From the NCBI GenBank assembly GCA_009760885.1, contig CM019692.1, forward strand, positions 57,340,964 through 57,404,963: DNA of 64,000 nt, written 5' to 3'. Both the position numbers and the translations under genes were made by a program. The first letter of the stretch is position 1. Every line of letters starts with the position of its first letter. Source of the DNA: Achatina immaculata (lineage: Eukaryota > Mollusca > Gastropoda > Stylommatophora > Achatinidae). The notes under the pieces were generated by a model. The model ran no database searches. It was given only the letters and a program-made list of their open reading frames with translations, and had not been told where the DNA came from. Shown one piece after another: positions 23,411-35,369 of this stretch.

Positions 23411-23630
23411 TATAGCGGAAAGAAAACTCAACAGTAAACAACCAATATTTCGAATCCGTAAGATTTTTTTTTTTTTCATGGACGACATAAATGTTAAAAA
23501 AGGTTGTATACAGTACTGTAGCAGCAATATTTTCAATTACAATTATTCCTCATCATTTTCTGATAAGAGTTTCGTTTTCACTTGACTTTGATGCAAATAG
23601 AGGCAAAATGACATGGCTGTCTTTACGCTT

Positions 23631-23661
<31 letters not shown>
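23631..23661. repeat. (TTG)n microsatellite
   Basis: About 10 uninterrupted TTG units. Confidence 0.95.
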
Positions 23662-23662
<1 letters not shown>

Positions 23663-24132
23663 GAAACCCACCATATTTGTAACTAAAATTGGGGAAGAGA
23701 GAAGGAAGGAGAAGAATAGTTGGTTAGGGGTTGATGTCACAGATTAAAAGCTCTGTTTCATTAATCTTTTATAATGTTCGTGAAATGGTAACTGTAATCA
23801 GTAAAATAATCTTCATCAGTACTCACAAAACAGCACGCTCTTTTTGTTATACACAGTCTACCTATTATTTTAATAATCTTGGGGAGGGGGAAGAAAGAGT
23901 CTGAAGTTTATTCAGGTGGATCCACCTTGATGGACTTGCTGCCGAGCGATACTGAAACATAGACTTCCTTCACAGAGAGCTCTTACTGTCGCTGCTCAAG
24001 GGTGGGTCGGGAAGGAGGTTGGAGGTGGGGTGGGGAAGGGAGGCGTGGCAGTGAGACAATGCCAGTTTTTTTTAGCTAGTTCACGGTCATGTCCACTTGC
24101 CGAGCACTTAAACCAGAGAGAGAAAGTTCATA

Positions 24133-24470
24133 ACAGCTAGTTCTTGTAATATAGGAATATATACACAAACAGCTAGTTTTTGTAACACACACAATCACAC
24201 AAAACAGCTAGTTATTGTAACACGCACACTCATGCATAAAACAGCTAGTTCGTTTAGTACACATACACTCACAAAACAGCTAGTTGTTACAATACACATA
24301 AACACACTCAAAAACACAAAACAGCTAGTTGTTACAATACACATAAACACACTCAAAAACACAAAACAGCTAGTTTTTTACAATACACATAAACACGCTC
24401 AAAAACACAAAACAGCTAGTTTTTTACAATACACATAAACACGCTCAAAAACACAAAACAGCTAGTTCTG
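24133..24470. repeat. Tandem array of about 50-bp units
   Basis: Six or more units built around AAAACAGCTAGTT followed by TACACATAAACAC-type CA-rich sequence. The right-hand units (from about 24260) are nearly identical, the left ones degenerate. Confidence 0.85.
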
Positions 24471-24606
24471 ATAGTACACACACACCCACACTCACCCAGA
24501 ACACAAACACTTCTTCTAAACGGTCAAGGACAGATGTGAAAACTGATATATGAAGAAAGCCTTCCGCCTGGGAAAGGGAAAATGTAGAGAAAAAAACGAG
24601 TGTGTA

Positions 24607-24607
<1 letters not shown>

Positions 24608-24670
<63 letters not shown>

Positions 24671-24740
24671 ATGAAAAAAAAAGCGAGAGTTCAAGAGAAC
24701 GAGAGTTGTATTTTTTTTGTGGGGGGGGGGGGGGGGGAAG
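24608..24740. repeat. (AG)n microsatellite followed by poly-G
   Basis: An AG run at 24608-24671 with one GG interruption, then a run of about 18 G at 24720-24738. Open frames on both strands here are composition artefacts. Confidence 0.95.
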
Positions 24741-25571
24741 AGGGAGAGGGGATACTGGGTTAAGGATGAGAAAGAGGCCAAGGTGAAGGAGAAAGAAACT
24801 AGTCCCTCTCCCCCTCAATTTTTTTATTTCTTCAAAACAAAATAAAATCTACCCATATTTCGTACGCCATATTTTCAAAATAATTACAGTTCCATTCGTG
24901 CACTTCTGTCCACACACATTGAGCGAAGTTCTCTAAATTAAAAGAAAAGAGATTCTGAGATATCGCTCTCTCCCCCTAACCCCATTTCTATAGTCAAAGA
25001 TATCTTTGATATAATCTCTCACCACCCCCCCCCCCCCAACCATATATGGCGTTCTGTAGCGGTCTTGGTAGCGATTGGACAACTATTTACTCAAGTTAAC
25101 AATACATGGTTTATGATTGGTCAAAAAAAAAAGTAACTGTTATGTACGTAGTATTCTTGCGCGAGTGATTCATATCACAACTGAAGAAGCCAGGAATATG
25201 CTATATCCTCTGGGATTTCCTGATACTGCATGACCGTGACCTCAAGAGTGACATTTGAGTTTTTTTTTTTTTTTTTGGATCACTGGGCTTTTTTTTTTCT
25301 TCTTGTCTTTTAATTTCCCTTTCATGAAATTGGGATGAGCTGAGTGCTAATTAGTATCCAGGGACTAGTTAAAGGCTATTGCTTTGGAGTCTTTGTTCAG
25401 GTTTTGCTATCACGCGTGCAAAGCTCGAACTAGGTCTTTTCCCCCAAACAAAACCGGACGTCATAAGAATACACATAAAAGAGGTAGGAGGTGCTTTACA
25501 GAAGTAAGCAATTTTATTCGTAATGTTTTCTAAGATATTCCATATAACTCTTAAAAATGAAATACGATGCG

Positions 25572-25897
25572 GCCCTCTCCACCCCCCCCCCCCTTTCTAT
25601 TTGTTTATTGTGGGCGCCCGTATACGTGAAAGACGTGAAATTCAACAGGTAGAGGAAGGGCAGGTGCAGTTTTAATTAATGTGTGATGTATGATGAAACT
25701 GAATTCTCCCCCTCTCCCTCTCTCTCTCTCTCCCCCCCCCCCCCCTTTCTATTTGTTTATGTGGGCGCCCGTATACGTGAAAGACGTGAAATTCAACAGG
25801 TAGAGGAAGGGCAGGTGCAGTTTTAATTAATGTGTGATGTATGATGAAACTGAATTCTCTCCCTCTCTCTCTCTCTCTCTCCCCCCCCCCCCCTTAC
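25572..25897. repeat. Tandem duplication of a 150-bp segment
   Basis: Two near-identical copies (about 25588-25738 and 25739-25897) each run from poly-C through TTTCTATTTGTTTAT, GGGCGCCCGTATACGTGAAA and TTAATTAATGTGTGATGT to a CT microsatellite. The CT/poly-C tracts form the joints, so slippage or unequal exchange at these tracts is a likely cause. Confidence 0.9.
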
Positions 25898-26444
25898 CTC
25901 CAAGCTTAGCCTCTAAACTTTCACCATCCACCTGTAAATTATGAGCAAACCATTTAAACTTTCATCATGTGATTAATTAGACTGAAATAAAGAATGATAC
26001 CAGGGTCTTAAGAAAGAGGGGGAACTTTTGGCGTTGTGTAAGAAACAAAAGGAGGAGGGGACAATGAAAGGGTAAAGTCATCACGGGAAAATGAAAAAAA
26101 AATGGAATGGATAGAGGGACGAGAGGAAGAGGAAAGTGGACAGAAATAGGCTCATGCAAAGTACAAGAAATAAAATACCAGTGAAAGAATAGGGTAAGTT
26201 TGAGTACAGAAGAAGAAGAAGAAGAGGAGGAAGAATAATGTGGGAATGAAGGTGTTTTTAGGAAAATATGTAACAAAAGAGCGTGCAGAAATATTACAGA
26301 GAAATACGAGTAAGTCGAAGAGGAGTAGAAAGTAAAGAAAGAGTGGCTAGGTCTAAATGTGGAGAAGAGGAGAGGAGAGGGCAGGCAAAGAAAGGAAATA
26401 GTTGTTTTAACTTATACAAGTTTTAACATTCAACATTTAGGAAT

Positions 26445-26448
<4 letters not shown>

Positions 26449-26497
<49 letters not shown>
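26449..26497. repeat. (GA)n microsatellite
   Basis: About 23 GA units followed by a G run. Confidence 0.95.
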
Positions 26498-26500
<3 letters not shown>

Positions 26501-26814
26501 GGGGGTGAAATACTTCTTTTATATTGCAGTTTTTCTAAATTTTGTTTCATCTAGAGAAGCTAAACTAATTTTTTTTTTATTTTGGGAGGGGGGAAGTTTA
26601 GACTAAACTGCTTCTTCCATAAATTTTAGTCGTAATTTGTTTTCAATTTTCGCAAACTTATAAATAATTCTGTTGTTGCAGCAGAAGTAGATACTTCCAC
26701 AACCGCGTATATAATAACATAATACTGATAAAATATCCTCCAGTCTGCCCAGCCGACCTCATAACCATCTTCTTCTGGCCAGTTAAATAAGTCGTGGTTG
26801 CGGTAAGAAGTAAA

Positions 26815-26890
26815 GGTAATCCCGTCATGCCTTAGAAGCACCTAGGGATAAGGTCAGTATCCCGCCAGGCCGCTTTTCCTTCCCCTGTGG
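26815..26890 (-). mobile_element. SINE-T 3' fragment
   Basis: It starts GGTAATCCCGTCATGCCTTA, identical in layout to the 3' end of the SINE-T copy at 36.2 kb, and goes on to GGTCAGTATCCCGCCAGGCC. The tRNA head is missing. Confidence 0.65.
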
Positions 26891-26899
26891 GAAAATAGG

Positions 26900-27490
26900 A
26901 TGAATTGACTTGGGGGGGGGGGATGTTTGTTCCTTTATTTTAATTGATGTTATATTGTCTAATTTACTAGTATGGCTGGGAGGTTGGTTATACTGCACGT
27001 TCACACGTTACACATTGCCACTTCATGCCGATGAATAGAAACACCAATAAAACAACCCTTCAAGTAATCATGATTATGTATTGACACAACATCGATTAAC
27101 AATATAAGTAACTCAAAATAAGCCTTCATGTATGTGATGTTAAATATCAGCCGATGTGTATTATTTAAATCACTGTAATGGTTTTCTTGAATATGGACTC
27201 GATTCTGGTTATAAAGAACAGCACAATCTACTGGTAAGAAATATATGTATAAAAATGCACAATGCAAAATCAGTAATATGAATTTACGTTAGAAGCATAT
27301 TTCCCATTACACGCGGGAATATAGAAGTCTTACATTGAACATTTATTATCTGCACTGAGTTATGATTGTTTATGATCATAACAGAATCCCAATATTTACC
27401 TAAATGGTCGATCGGGATCTGATCGAGGGAGCCCACAACACGACTTGCATTCATCCACATCACATAGTAAAGGGCCATGCTAACCTACAC
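26900..27490. other. Intergenic, no gene seen
   Basis: AT-rich, with a G run at 26908-26918. No feature recognised. Confidence 0.4.
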
Positions 27491-27660
27491 ATTCATTCAT
27501 TCATTCATTCCTTTGCATGTCCCTTGCGGAACTTTGCCTCCCAAACAGCACTCCTGTAGGCCTCTCGGTTGTGAGCAAGATGGCCTGCTGCTGCTGCATC
27601 CATTTCCAGATCATCAACGATGTCTTGCAGCCATCTTCGTTTCGGTCTTCCGACGAATGA
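27491..27660 (-). pseudogene. LINE-A 3' fragment, copy 1
   Basis: The minus strand encodes GRPKRRWLQDIVDDLEMDAA and AAGHLAHNREAYRSAVWEAK, ending KFRKGHAKE at the stop, followed by an (AATG)n tail (ATTC repeats at 27491-27510). It is severely 5'-truncated. Confidence 0.85.
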
Positions 27661-27741
27661 CTTCTCTCTTTTCACTCTCCCTCGGATCGCTGGCCTTTAC
27701 CTGCCCAGCATATGGAATCCCGACCTCATCAACTGTTACCT

Positions 27742-28004
27742 CATTCATTCATTCATTTGCATGTCCCTTGCGAAACTTTGCCTCCCTAACAGCACTCCTG
27801 TAGGCCTCTTTGTTGTGAGCAAGATGCCCTGCTGCTGATGCATCCATCTGCAGATCATCAACGATGTCTTGCAGCCATCTTCGCCGTGGTCTTCCTCTCT
27901 TTCTTTTTCCCATTATGTACCCTTCCAAGACGGTCTTCTCTAGATTATCATGACGTTTAATGTGTCCAAAATATTTAAGTTTTCTCTCTTTAATACTCTT
28001 TAAC
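27742..28004 (-). pseudogene. LINE-A 3' fragment, copy 2, with TSD
   Basis: The minus strand encodes SIKERKLKYFGHIKRHDNLE, then GYIMGKRKRGRPRRRWLQDI and the shared end HLAHNKEAYRSAVREAKFRK GHANE, then an (AATG)n tail. Flanking direct repeats ACTGTTACCT (27732-27741) and ACTGCTACCT (28005-28014) match at 9 of 10 bases, consistent with a target-site duplication. It lies about 80 bp from copy 1 in the same orientation. Confidence 0.85.
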
Positions 28005-28185
28005 ACTGCTACCTTCTGGTCTTATATATCTGGTCAGCGAAGGACTCGAGGGACTGCACATTTTCTGTAAAGCCCATTTCTGACCAGTGGGGTTACCAAT
28101 CAAACCGGGCAATTATTTGCTTTATTATCTTCTCCCTACACCCCAACTCCAGAAGAAGGTTCTGGTGGCGGTGGTGAATTTTGGT

Positions 28186-29055
28186 CATCATCATCATCAG
28201 GTGCCGTGCCGACTGGCGTTGGCTATTATGCTTCTCCAGAGTACACGATCCTTCATGCAGACCATCAGTTCAGTTGGTGATCTCCTCTCACACCATCCCG
28301 TCAGACTGTCCAGTATCATTTCTCTTGGTCTTCCTCTTGATCTTCTTCCTTCTATTTTTCCTGTTGTTATAATATTTTCAATGCCCCCTCTTCTCATTGC
28401 ATATCCTATGAAAGTACATTGTCTTTCTCTTATCTTTTTGACAAGGTTTTTTTGTCTCTCCAGCTCTTCTCATACATTCTTCATTAGTTATTTTTGCTGT
28501 CCAGGGGATTCGCAACATTCTTCTAATAAACCACATTTCTGCTGGTTCCAATGATTTTTGTGCAGACTAGCCTATTGTCCATGATTCACTTCCATACAAC
28601 AAGATAGGTTCAATATAGCATTTTAGGACTCGTTTTCTAACATTCATTGATAAGGATGTGTTGGCTAATATGTTTCTCATTCTCTGAAATGCAGTCTTTG
28701 CTTGGCCTACTCTGTTCCTAATTTCTGTTCTGCATTTCCCATCTGAAGTTATTACTGCTCCAAGGTATTTGAATTTCTGCACCTGCTTTAGAATAGTTCC
28801 ATTTAGTTTTATACTGCATGCTGGTGCATTCTGCTTCTTAGATATAACCATAGTCTCTGTCTTTTTGATGTTCAAAGTAAGGCCTTTCTGTTCACTTTCT
28901 TTGGCAACTTTATCCAAGAGATTTTACAGGTCTTGTTGGTTCTCAGCTATCAGCACTGTGTCGTCAGCATACCGAAGGTCGTTAATATTGTATCCTCCAA
29001 TTTTTATGCCTGGTTCTGTGATGATCGTTCTTAGAATATTCTCGCTGTACAGAGA
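28186..29055 (-). pseudogene. LINE-C: 5'-truncated reverse transcriptase copy with TSD
   Basis: The minus strand begins within the reverse transcriptase (LYSENILRTIITEPG), contains the catalytic RYADDTVLIAENQQ motif, then a stop (28925 area), GLTLNIKKTETMVISKKQ, KFKYLGAVITSDGKC, RVLKCYIEPILLYGSESWT and, in other frames, WFIRRMLRIPWT and GRRSRGRPREMILDSLTGWC. It ends SRHGT at an (ATG)n tail. A 9-bp repeat AATTTTGGT flanks it (28177-28185 and 29056-29064). The RT part is inactive because of stops and loss of the N-terminal half. Confidence 0.9.
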
Positions 29056-29136
29056 AATTTTGGTACGGACATAAAAAGCAAGCTTCTGAGAAAGCTCCAT
29101 CTAATCTCTTTAACTGTTTCAATGAGGCGGATGGTG

Positions 29137-30135
29137 GAAGAACGTCTTCTCCCCCTAATCTTGTATTATTATCAAGGAGCAAGTACGTCTTCTCTACCTA
29201 ATCTTGTATTATTATCAAGGAGCAAGTACGTCTTCTCTACCTAATCTTGTATTATTATCAAGGAACAAAAACGTCTTCTCTACCTAATCTTGTATTATTA
29301 TCAAGGAGCAAATACGTCTTCTCCACCTAATCTTGTATTATTATCAACTAACAAGAACGTCTTCTCCACCTAATCTTGTATTATTATCAAGGAACAAGAA
29401 CGTCTTCTCTACCTAATCTTGTATTATTATCAGGGAAGAAGAAAGTCTTCTCCCCTAATCTTGTATTATTATCAAGGAACAAGAACGTCTTCTCCCCTAA
29501 TCTTGTATTATTATCAAGGAGCACGTACGTCTTCTCTACCTAATCTTGTATTATTATCAAGGAACAAGAACGTCTTCTCTACCTAATCTTGTATTATTAT
29601 CAAGGAACAAGAACATCTTCTCCCCCTAATCTTGTATTATTATCAAGGAACAAGAACGTCTTCTCCCCTAATCTTGTATTATTATCAAGGAACAAGAACG
29701 TCTTCTCCCCCTAATCTTGTATTATTATCAAGGAACAAGAACGTCTTCTCCCCCTAATCTTGTATTATTATCAAGGAACAAGAAAGTCTTCTCCCCCTAA
29801 TCTTGTATTATTATCAAGGAACAAGAACGTCTTCTCCCACAAATCTTGTATTATTATCAAGGAACAAGAAAGTCTTCTCCCACAAATCTTGTATTATAAT
29901 CAAGGAACAAGAATGTCTTCTCCCACTAATCTTGTATTATTATTACGGAGCAAGCACATCTTCTCCCCATAATATTGTATGATTATCAAAGAGTGCACAA
30001 TCTTCTCCCACTAGTCTTGTATTATTATCACGGAGCAAGCACGTCTTCTCCCCCTAATATTGTATTATTACCAAGGTGCGCACAATCTTCTCCCACTAAT
30101 CTTGTATTACTATCAAGGAGCAACCATGTCTTCTC
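29137..30135. repeat. 43-bp minisatellite array, about 23 copies
   Basis: Units contain TCTTGTATTATTATCAAGGA followed by ACAAGAACGTCTTCTC and CCCCTAA or TACCTAA. The left part carries the CTACCTAA form, the middle CCCCTAA, and the right part diverges (GAGTGCACAA and GGTGCGCACAA variants with shorter units). Confidence 0.95.
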
Positions 30136-30354
30136 CTCTTTATTGTGCATTCAAGTACTTCATTATATACGCGGTGGTGTGATTGCTGTTACAACTTATT
30201 ATTGTTTTCTTTGTGTATGAATTAAGGAACGCTGCCAGAACATTAGTGTTTTGCTGGGCTAACTAAATAAACATTACAGGGCCCAAAGCCGTGAGCTGAT
30301 CTCAGAGTTCACAAGAAAGAGACTGAAAAATAAAATGACACCAAAAAAAAAGAG

Positions 30355-30640
30355 CTTAAAAGTGTGTTGGGAAAAAAGTTTAAAAGTGTTTTGTTTAAAA
30401 AAGTTTAAATGTGTGTTTGGGCAAAAAAGTTTAAAGTTGTATATGGGTAAAAAGCAGTTTAAGGGTGTGATTGGGAAACAAGTTTAAAGGTGTGTTTAGG
30501 TAAAAAAAAGTTTAAATGTGTGTTTGGGCAAAAGAAGATAAAGATGTGTTTGGGCAAAAGAAGATAAAGATGTGTTTGGGCAAAAGAAGATAAAGATGTG
30601 TTTTGGCAACAAAAAAAAAGTTAAAGGTGTGTTTGGGCCA
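30355..30640. repeat. Degenerate 25-30 bp tandem repeat
   Basis: About ten units related to GTTTAAATGTGTGTTTGGGC followed by A-rich spacer; three units near 30530-30600 (AAGAAGATAAAGATGTGTTT) are almost identical. Confidence 0.85.
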
Positions 30641-30938
30641 TTGTGCGAGAAGAATGGCAGTGGTTGAACTTTGGAAAATATGGCTGCAATCGTTGCGTCT
30701 TGGATATATGATCTTGAGAGTCTGGAGTTATCAACGTTATCATCATTCTCTGAGCCATTCATTTTTGCCATCATTTAACATCTTCGTCTTTAAACCGGTT
30801 AACCCGCATCAACTGATTTGACTCAGGATGTTCGTCTGTGGAAAAAGGTTGTTCCTGTGTGTTGTTCGTCTACACAAGCGACGAGACTTTGTTGTATTAC
30901 ACTTTCGTCGCGACCATTATGAAAATATATAATATTGT

Positions 30939-32330
30939 CTTATCTTATATCTTATATCCTTCTCGTGGCGTTAAACGTTACATAGGGCTCGCAAGGTAAT
31001 TCGTGAATTTTTCCTGTTTTCGGTGAGATTTTCAAACTCATCAAGGGATTTTATGCTGGTTAATTTGGCCTCTCTTAACAATGACCTCTTTAAAGTTTCC
31101 CATGGTCGGCCTCTTTTTCTTCAGCCTGTTATGTTCCACTTGATAGCTTGTTTTGGGATTCTCTAATCGTTTCTTCTCATCACGTGACCGACATATGTCC
31201 ATCTCCTTTTCCTGATCACCCATGAGACTAGTTGTTGTTCTGTCATCTGTCTTATCTCTGCATTGTTATTGAATTCGTTCCACTTGATGTCGAGTATTTT
31301 CCTTAGGCATTTGTTTTCAAAAGAGTCTAGTTTCCTGTCTGTTTCTTTAGTTGTTTTCCAGCTTTCACATGAATAAATGAGGGTGGATATTATATTTGAA
31401 TTGAAAGTCTTAACTTGTTTTTTGTGCTTATAACTTTTGAATGCCATATGTTCTCAAGATTCTTTAAGATCAATGCTGTTTTTGCAATTCTTATTCTAAC
31501 CTCCTTTCTGGTGTCACCATCCTGGTCTAAGTAACTGCCAAGGTGTGCAAATTGATTGACTTCTTCAATATCTGTCCCTTCTATGTGTATTTTTCCATGT
31601 TGAGTAAGTTTCATTATTTTTGTTTTGTCCTTGTTAATTTCAAGTCCTATTTTGCTAACCAGTGAAGACAGGCTATCTGTTTTTTCTTGCGTGCAATTCA
31701 CATTGTTACTGATAAAAGTTATGTCATCAGCAAAATCAAGATCTTCTAGTTGGATCCCATGTACCCAATCAATACCTGTGTTACCTGTGGAGCATTTTTT
31801 CATTATGAAGTCTATTGCAATTCCAAAAAGCAAAGGAGACAGTATACATCCTTGTTTCGTGCCTGTTTCAGTCTGGAACCATTCGCTTACCCCTTCTTCT
31901 GTTTTGACTGCACAAACATACCCATTGTAGAGGCCCTTAATGATGTTGACGATTTTAGATGGTATTCGATATAGAAATAATTCTCCATAACGAATCTCTG
32001 TGTATGCTATCAAATGCCTTTTTAAAGTTTATAAAGTTCAGTATTAATGGTTTCTGCTTTTCAATATGTTCTTCAAGTATTATTCTTAGAGTAAAGATCT
32101 GGTCGAGACAGCTTCTCCCTTTTCGAAATCCTGCCTGTTCTTCTCTCATTGCAGTATCCACTATATCTTTAAGTCTATTCAAAATGACATTGCAAAATAA
32201 TTTTCACAGAACTGATATTAAGGTTACTCCTCTCCAGTTGTTAAGTCACTAAGGTTGCCCTTTTTTTGGGGGGAGGGTATTTTAACAATGGTTCCTTTTT
32301 TCCATAATCTTGTCTTAGCAACTGCATACT
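30939..32330 (-). pseudogene. LINE-B: reverse transcriptase copy, longest of the family here
   Basis: On the minus strand, from upstream: RLWKKGTIVKIP, NRLKDIVDTAMREEQAGFRK, LNFINFKKAFDSIH, GTKQGCILSPLLFGIAIDF, the catalytic LDFADDITFISNN, GLEINKDKTKIMKLTQHG, QFAHLGSYLDQDGDTRKE, NIISTLIYSCESWKTTKE and QLVSWVIRKRRWTYVGHVMR. The order matches RT motifs of a non-LTR polyprotein. Stops and frameshifts break it (for example near KKGNLSD and after RLSIQ). It ends GTTTAACGCCACGAGAAGGAT, then an (ATATAAG)n-type tail at about 30939-30958. The upstream border is uncertain. Confidence 0.9.
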
Positions 32331-33299
32331 TCAAAACTGAAACGAACTTCAACCCCCTGCTATTAAGATCGACGTCTCTGTTGTAATGGTTACAGTAACG
32401 ATGCATTTTACGCCTGAATTGTGCTTGAATTATTGTCTTGGCCTCTGGGACTTGTGTATCACTGTACTGGCTCATTACTGTTTCTGTTACTCCATAGCTT
32501 CATCGTCACTGTTCTCCAGCGTCTTGTGTGATATGTAGGGAATGACTGGCTACTGAGGATTTTGGCTCCTTGTTCTCAAGTCCTTGCGTGCTTCAACTGT
32601 GTGAAAACTAGGTCATCACTGTTCATTTTACGTGAACGCAGATGGTGCGCCTTTCTCCAAACAGTAAACAGTCTGTTTTTATCATTCGAGTGCTATTGCG
32701 CTTCCCCCCCCCCCCCCCCCCCCAAAAAAATGGGTCTCGTTTCCCCCCATTCTTTTTTTTTTTTTAAAGTTAGCTTTAGTTCACTGTTTGCTTAGCACCG
32801 GACAAGGCAACAAAAGAATCATCATTAGCGCATGCGCATTATCTTGTTTTGACTTCAGTTGCTTTCTCAGCTCAGTCTGGGTAAATACTATAGTTACGTG
32901 TTTGGTTTTTTTTTTGCAGTGTTTCTGTTTTCATTAGTTACAGTTTATGAATAGTTTTTACATAGGCTGATCGATATTAGACGCCAAGACGGCCAGCCCT
33001 GAGAGAACGGCAGTGGAGGATGTATTTTCTGGGAAATGAGAAAGTGAGCGATCAGAGGGACGAATGGCCCAGCATATTACAGACACTGTAAACACTACTC
33101 TCACTGAAGCATCACTCTGACAGGACAACGAGACGTTATAAAACTGGCTATCGTGGGAAAATCTTTTCGCCAAGAGCAGGCCACGTGGACTGGAAAATTG
33201 TTGTTTCCGTAACATACTTATTGAATGATTTCCAGTCTTAATGCTGTTGTTTTAAAAAAAAATTTCAAAAACTTCTTTTACTTCACTAGCCTATAAACC
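32331..33299. other. Intergenic, possible LINE remnants at left
   Basis: A poly-C/poly-A block at 32704-32727. The left 150 bp may still belong to LINE-B (open minus frame to 32475), but I cannot assign motifs there. No gene recognised. Confidence 0.35.
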
Positions 33300-34160
33300 T
33301 GTTAGTGGTGTCGTTTGTTGAGTATGGCCTCGGCATTCTGACTTTATCCAGGACTCCGATAATCAACCTCGAAAGAATCCAAAATGAGGCCATGAGAGTA
33401 GACCTGGGGCGGAGCAGGGATACTCAGATCATAGCTATGCATTGCCTGCTGGATATGCTCAGCATGCAACTAAGGTACAGGTATACGCAGGTGAAGACGT
33501 ACCTCAGGATTGCCGGCACGGCAACCATCCCTTCCTACCGGAGCTGAACTCAGCAAAGGGTAGGCGTACCAAGAGAGGGAGATCGTGGAAGGCGGAGACA
33601 GAAAAGTCATTGTCAGCATTCTGTTACCCAGAGTAGATTCCCTTATAAATGGAATTGACTAAAGCCCCAAATATGCAGAATCTAATGAAGGCCATGATCC
33701 AGGTTGGCCGTGAATGCCGAGAGTCGGCTCAGGTTAAAACAGAAGACCAGGTGCAGGGACAGATTCAGCATCACTACTCCAAACCACACGACACTGTGAC
33801 CTTCACAGACGGGTCAGTGACACGAGGCAGAAAAAGTTGATGGGCCTATGTCTACTATAAGGGCAAATCGGTTGCGAGTAAATCAGGGGCCCATGCAACT
33901 ACCACTTCCAGCATGAGAATGGAGGTGCGGGCAGCATCAAAAACAATTTCCTGATTGGTGGAGCAGATCGACACATATGAGGTCGTTGTAACAGACACCC
34001 CCCCCCCTATGATAATCGAGAGACATTTATTTCGCAGGGAGTGCGTCCAGCTTCTGTAGGGCTCTCGGTTATTCAGTTTGACAAGTACATACTGCCCGGG
34101 TCATGCGGAAGTCAAGGGCAATGAGAAAGCGGACAACCTGGCAGGCTCAGTCAGAGTATT
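33300..34160 (+). pseudogene. LINE-G: RT end plus RNase H domain
   Basis: The plus strand encodes FVEYGLGILTLSRTP, LERIQNEAMRVDLGRSRDTQ and RRTKRGRSWKAETEKSLSAF, typical of the segment after the RT, followed by an RNase H domain: VTFTDGSVTRG (first catalytic Asp), SSMRMEVRAA (catalytic Glu), VVVTDTPP, and CPGHAEVKGNEKADNLAGSV across frames (last Asp). All acidic motifs are visible but the frame has stops (for example after GRKS near 33838). The coding match ends at the edge of the 31-bp array. Confidence 0.85.
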
Positions 34161-35254
34161 TTATCACGTAAATGTAAGGAGAAAAAAAATTTTGTCACAT
34201 AAATGTAAGGAGAAAAAAAATTTTGTCACATAAATGTAAGGAGAAAAAAAATTTTGTCACATAAATGTAAGGAGAAAACAAATTTTGTCACATAAATGTA
34301 AGGAGAAAAAAAATTTTGTCACATAAATGTAAGGAGAAAAAAATTTTGTCACATAAATGTAAGGAGAAAAAAAATTTTGTCACATAAATGTAAGGAGAAA
34401 ACAAATTTTGTCACATAAATGTAAGGAGAAAAAAAATTTTGTCACATAAATGTAAGGAGAAAACAAATTTTGTCACATAAATGTAAGGAGAAAAGAAATT
34501 TTGTCACATAAATGTAAGGAGAAAACAAATTTTGTCACATAAATGTAAGGAGAAAAAAAATTTTGTCACATAAATGTAAGGAGAAAAAAAATTTTGTCAC
34601 ATAAATGTAAGGAGAAAAAAATTTTGTCACATAAATGTAAGGAGAAAAAAAATTTTGTCACATAAATGTAAGGAGAAAACAAATTTTGTCACATAAATGT
34701 AAGGAGAAAAGAAATTTTGTCACATAAATGTAAGGAGAAAACAAATTTTGTCACATAAATGTAAGGAGAAAAAAAATTTTGTCACATAAATGTAAGGAGA
34801 AAAAAAATTTTGTCACTAAATGTAAGGAGAAAAAAAATTTTGTCACATAAATGTAAGGAGAAAAAAAATTTTTTCACATAAATGTAAGGAGAAAACACAT
34901 TTTGTCACGTAAATGTAAGGAGAAAAAAAATTTTGTCACATAAATGTAAGGAGAAAAAAAATTTTGTCACATAAATGTAAGGAGAAAACAAATTTTGTCA
35001 CATAAATGTAAGGAGAAAACACATTTTGTCACGTAAATGTAAGGAGAAAACACATTTTGTCACGTAAATGTAAGGAGAAAACACATTTTATCACGTAAAT
35101 GTAAGGAGAAAACACATTTTGTCACGTAAATGTAAGGAGAAAACAAATTTTGTCACATAAATGTAAGGAGAAAACACATTTTGTCACGTAAATGTAAGGA
35201 GAAAACACATTTTATCACGTAAATGTAAGGAGAAAACAAATTTGTCTGGAAGCT
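34158..35254. repeat. 31-bp minisatellite array, about 35 copies
   Basis: Unit CACATAAATGTAAGGAGAAA followed by an A-run and ATTTTGT. Variants of the A-run (all A, AACAAA, AAGAAA, AACACA) occur in blocks; the order AACAAA-AAGAAA-AACAAA then all-A units appears twice, showing multi-unit duplication. CACGTAAATG variants occur at the left edge and fill most of the right end. It begins right after the LINE-G NLAGSV codons. Confidence 0.95.
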
Positions 35255-35369
35255 TTCAGCGGGATATTTTACCTGACTAATTATGTTCTTTTAGGATTAG
35301 ACGTTTGATATGGTGTTTTAGCTGCAGTATTTTTGCTGCTTGGTATTATGTGTTCATTAGTATCTTCTT

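Noticed and set aside
35305..35369. Start codon and N-terminus of the 170-codon frame as a host gene
   Set aside because: The frame crosses the target-site duplication into a LINE-A insertion, so it is a chance fusion of flank and LINE.
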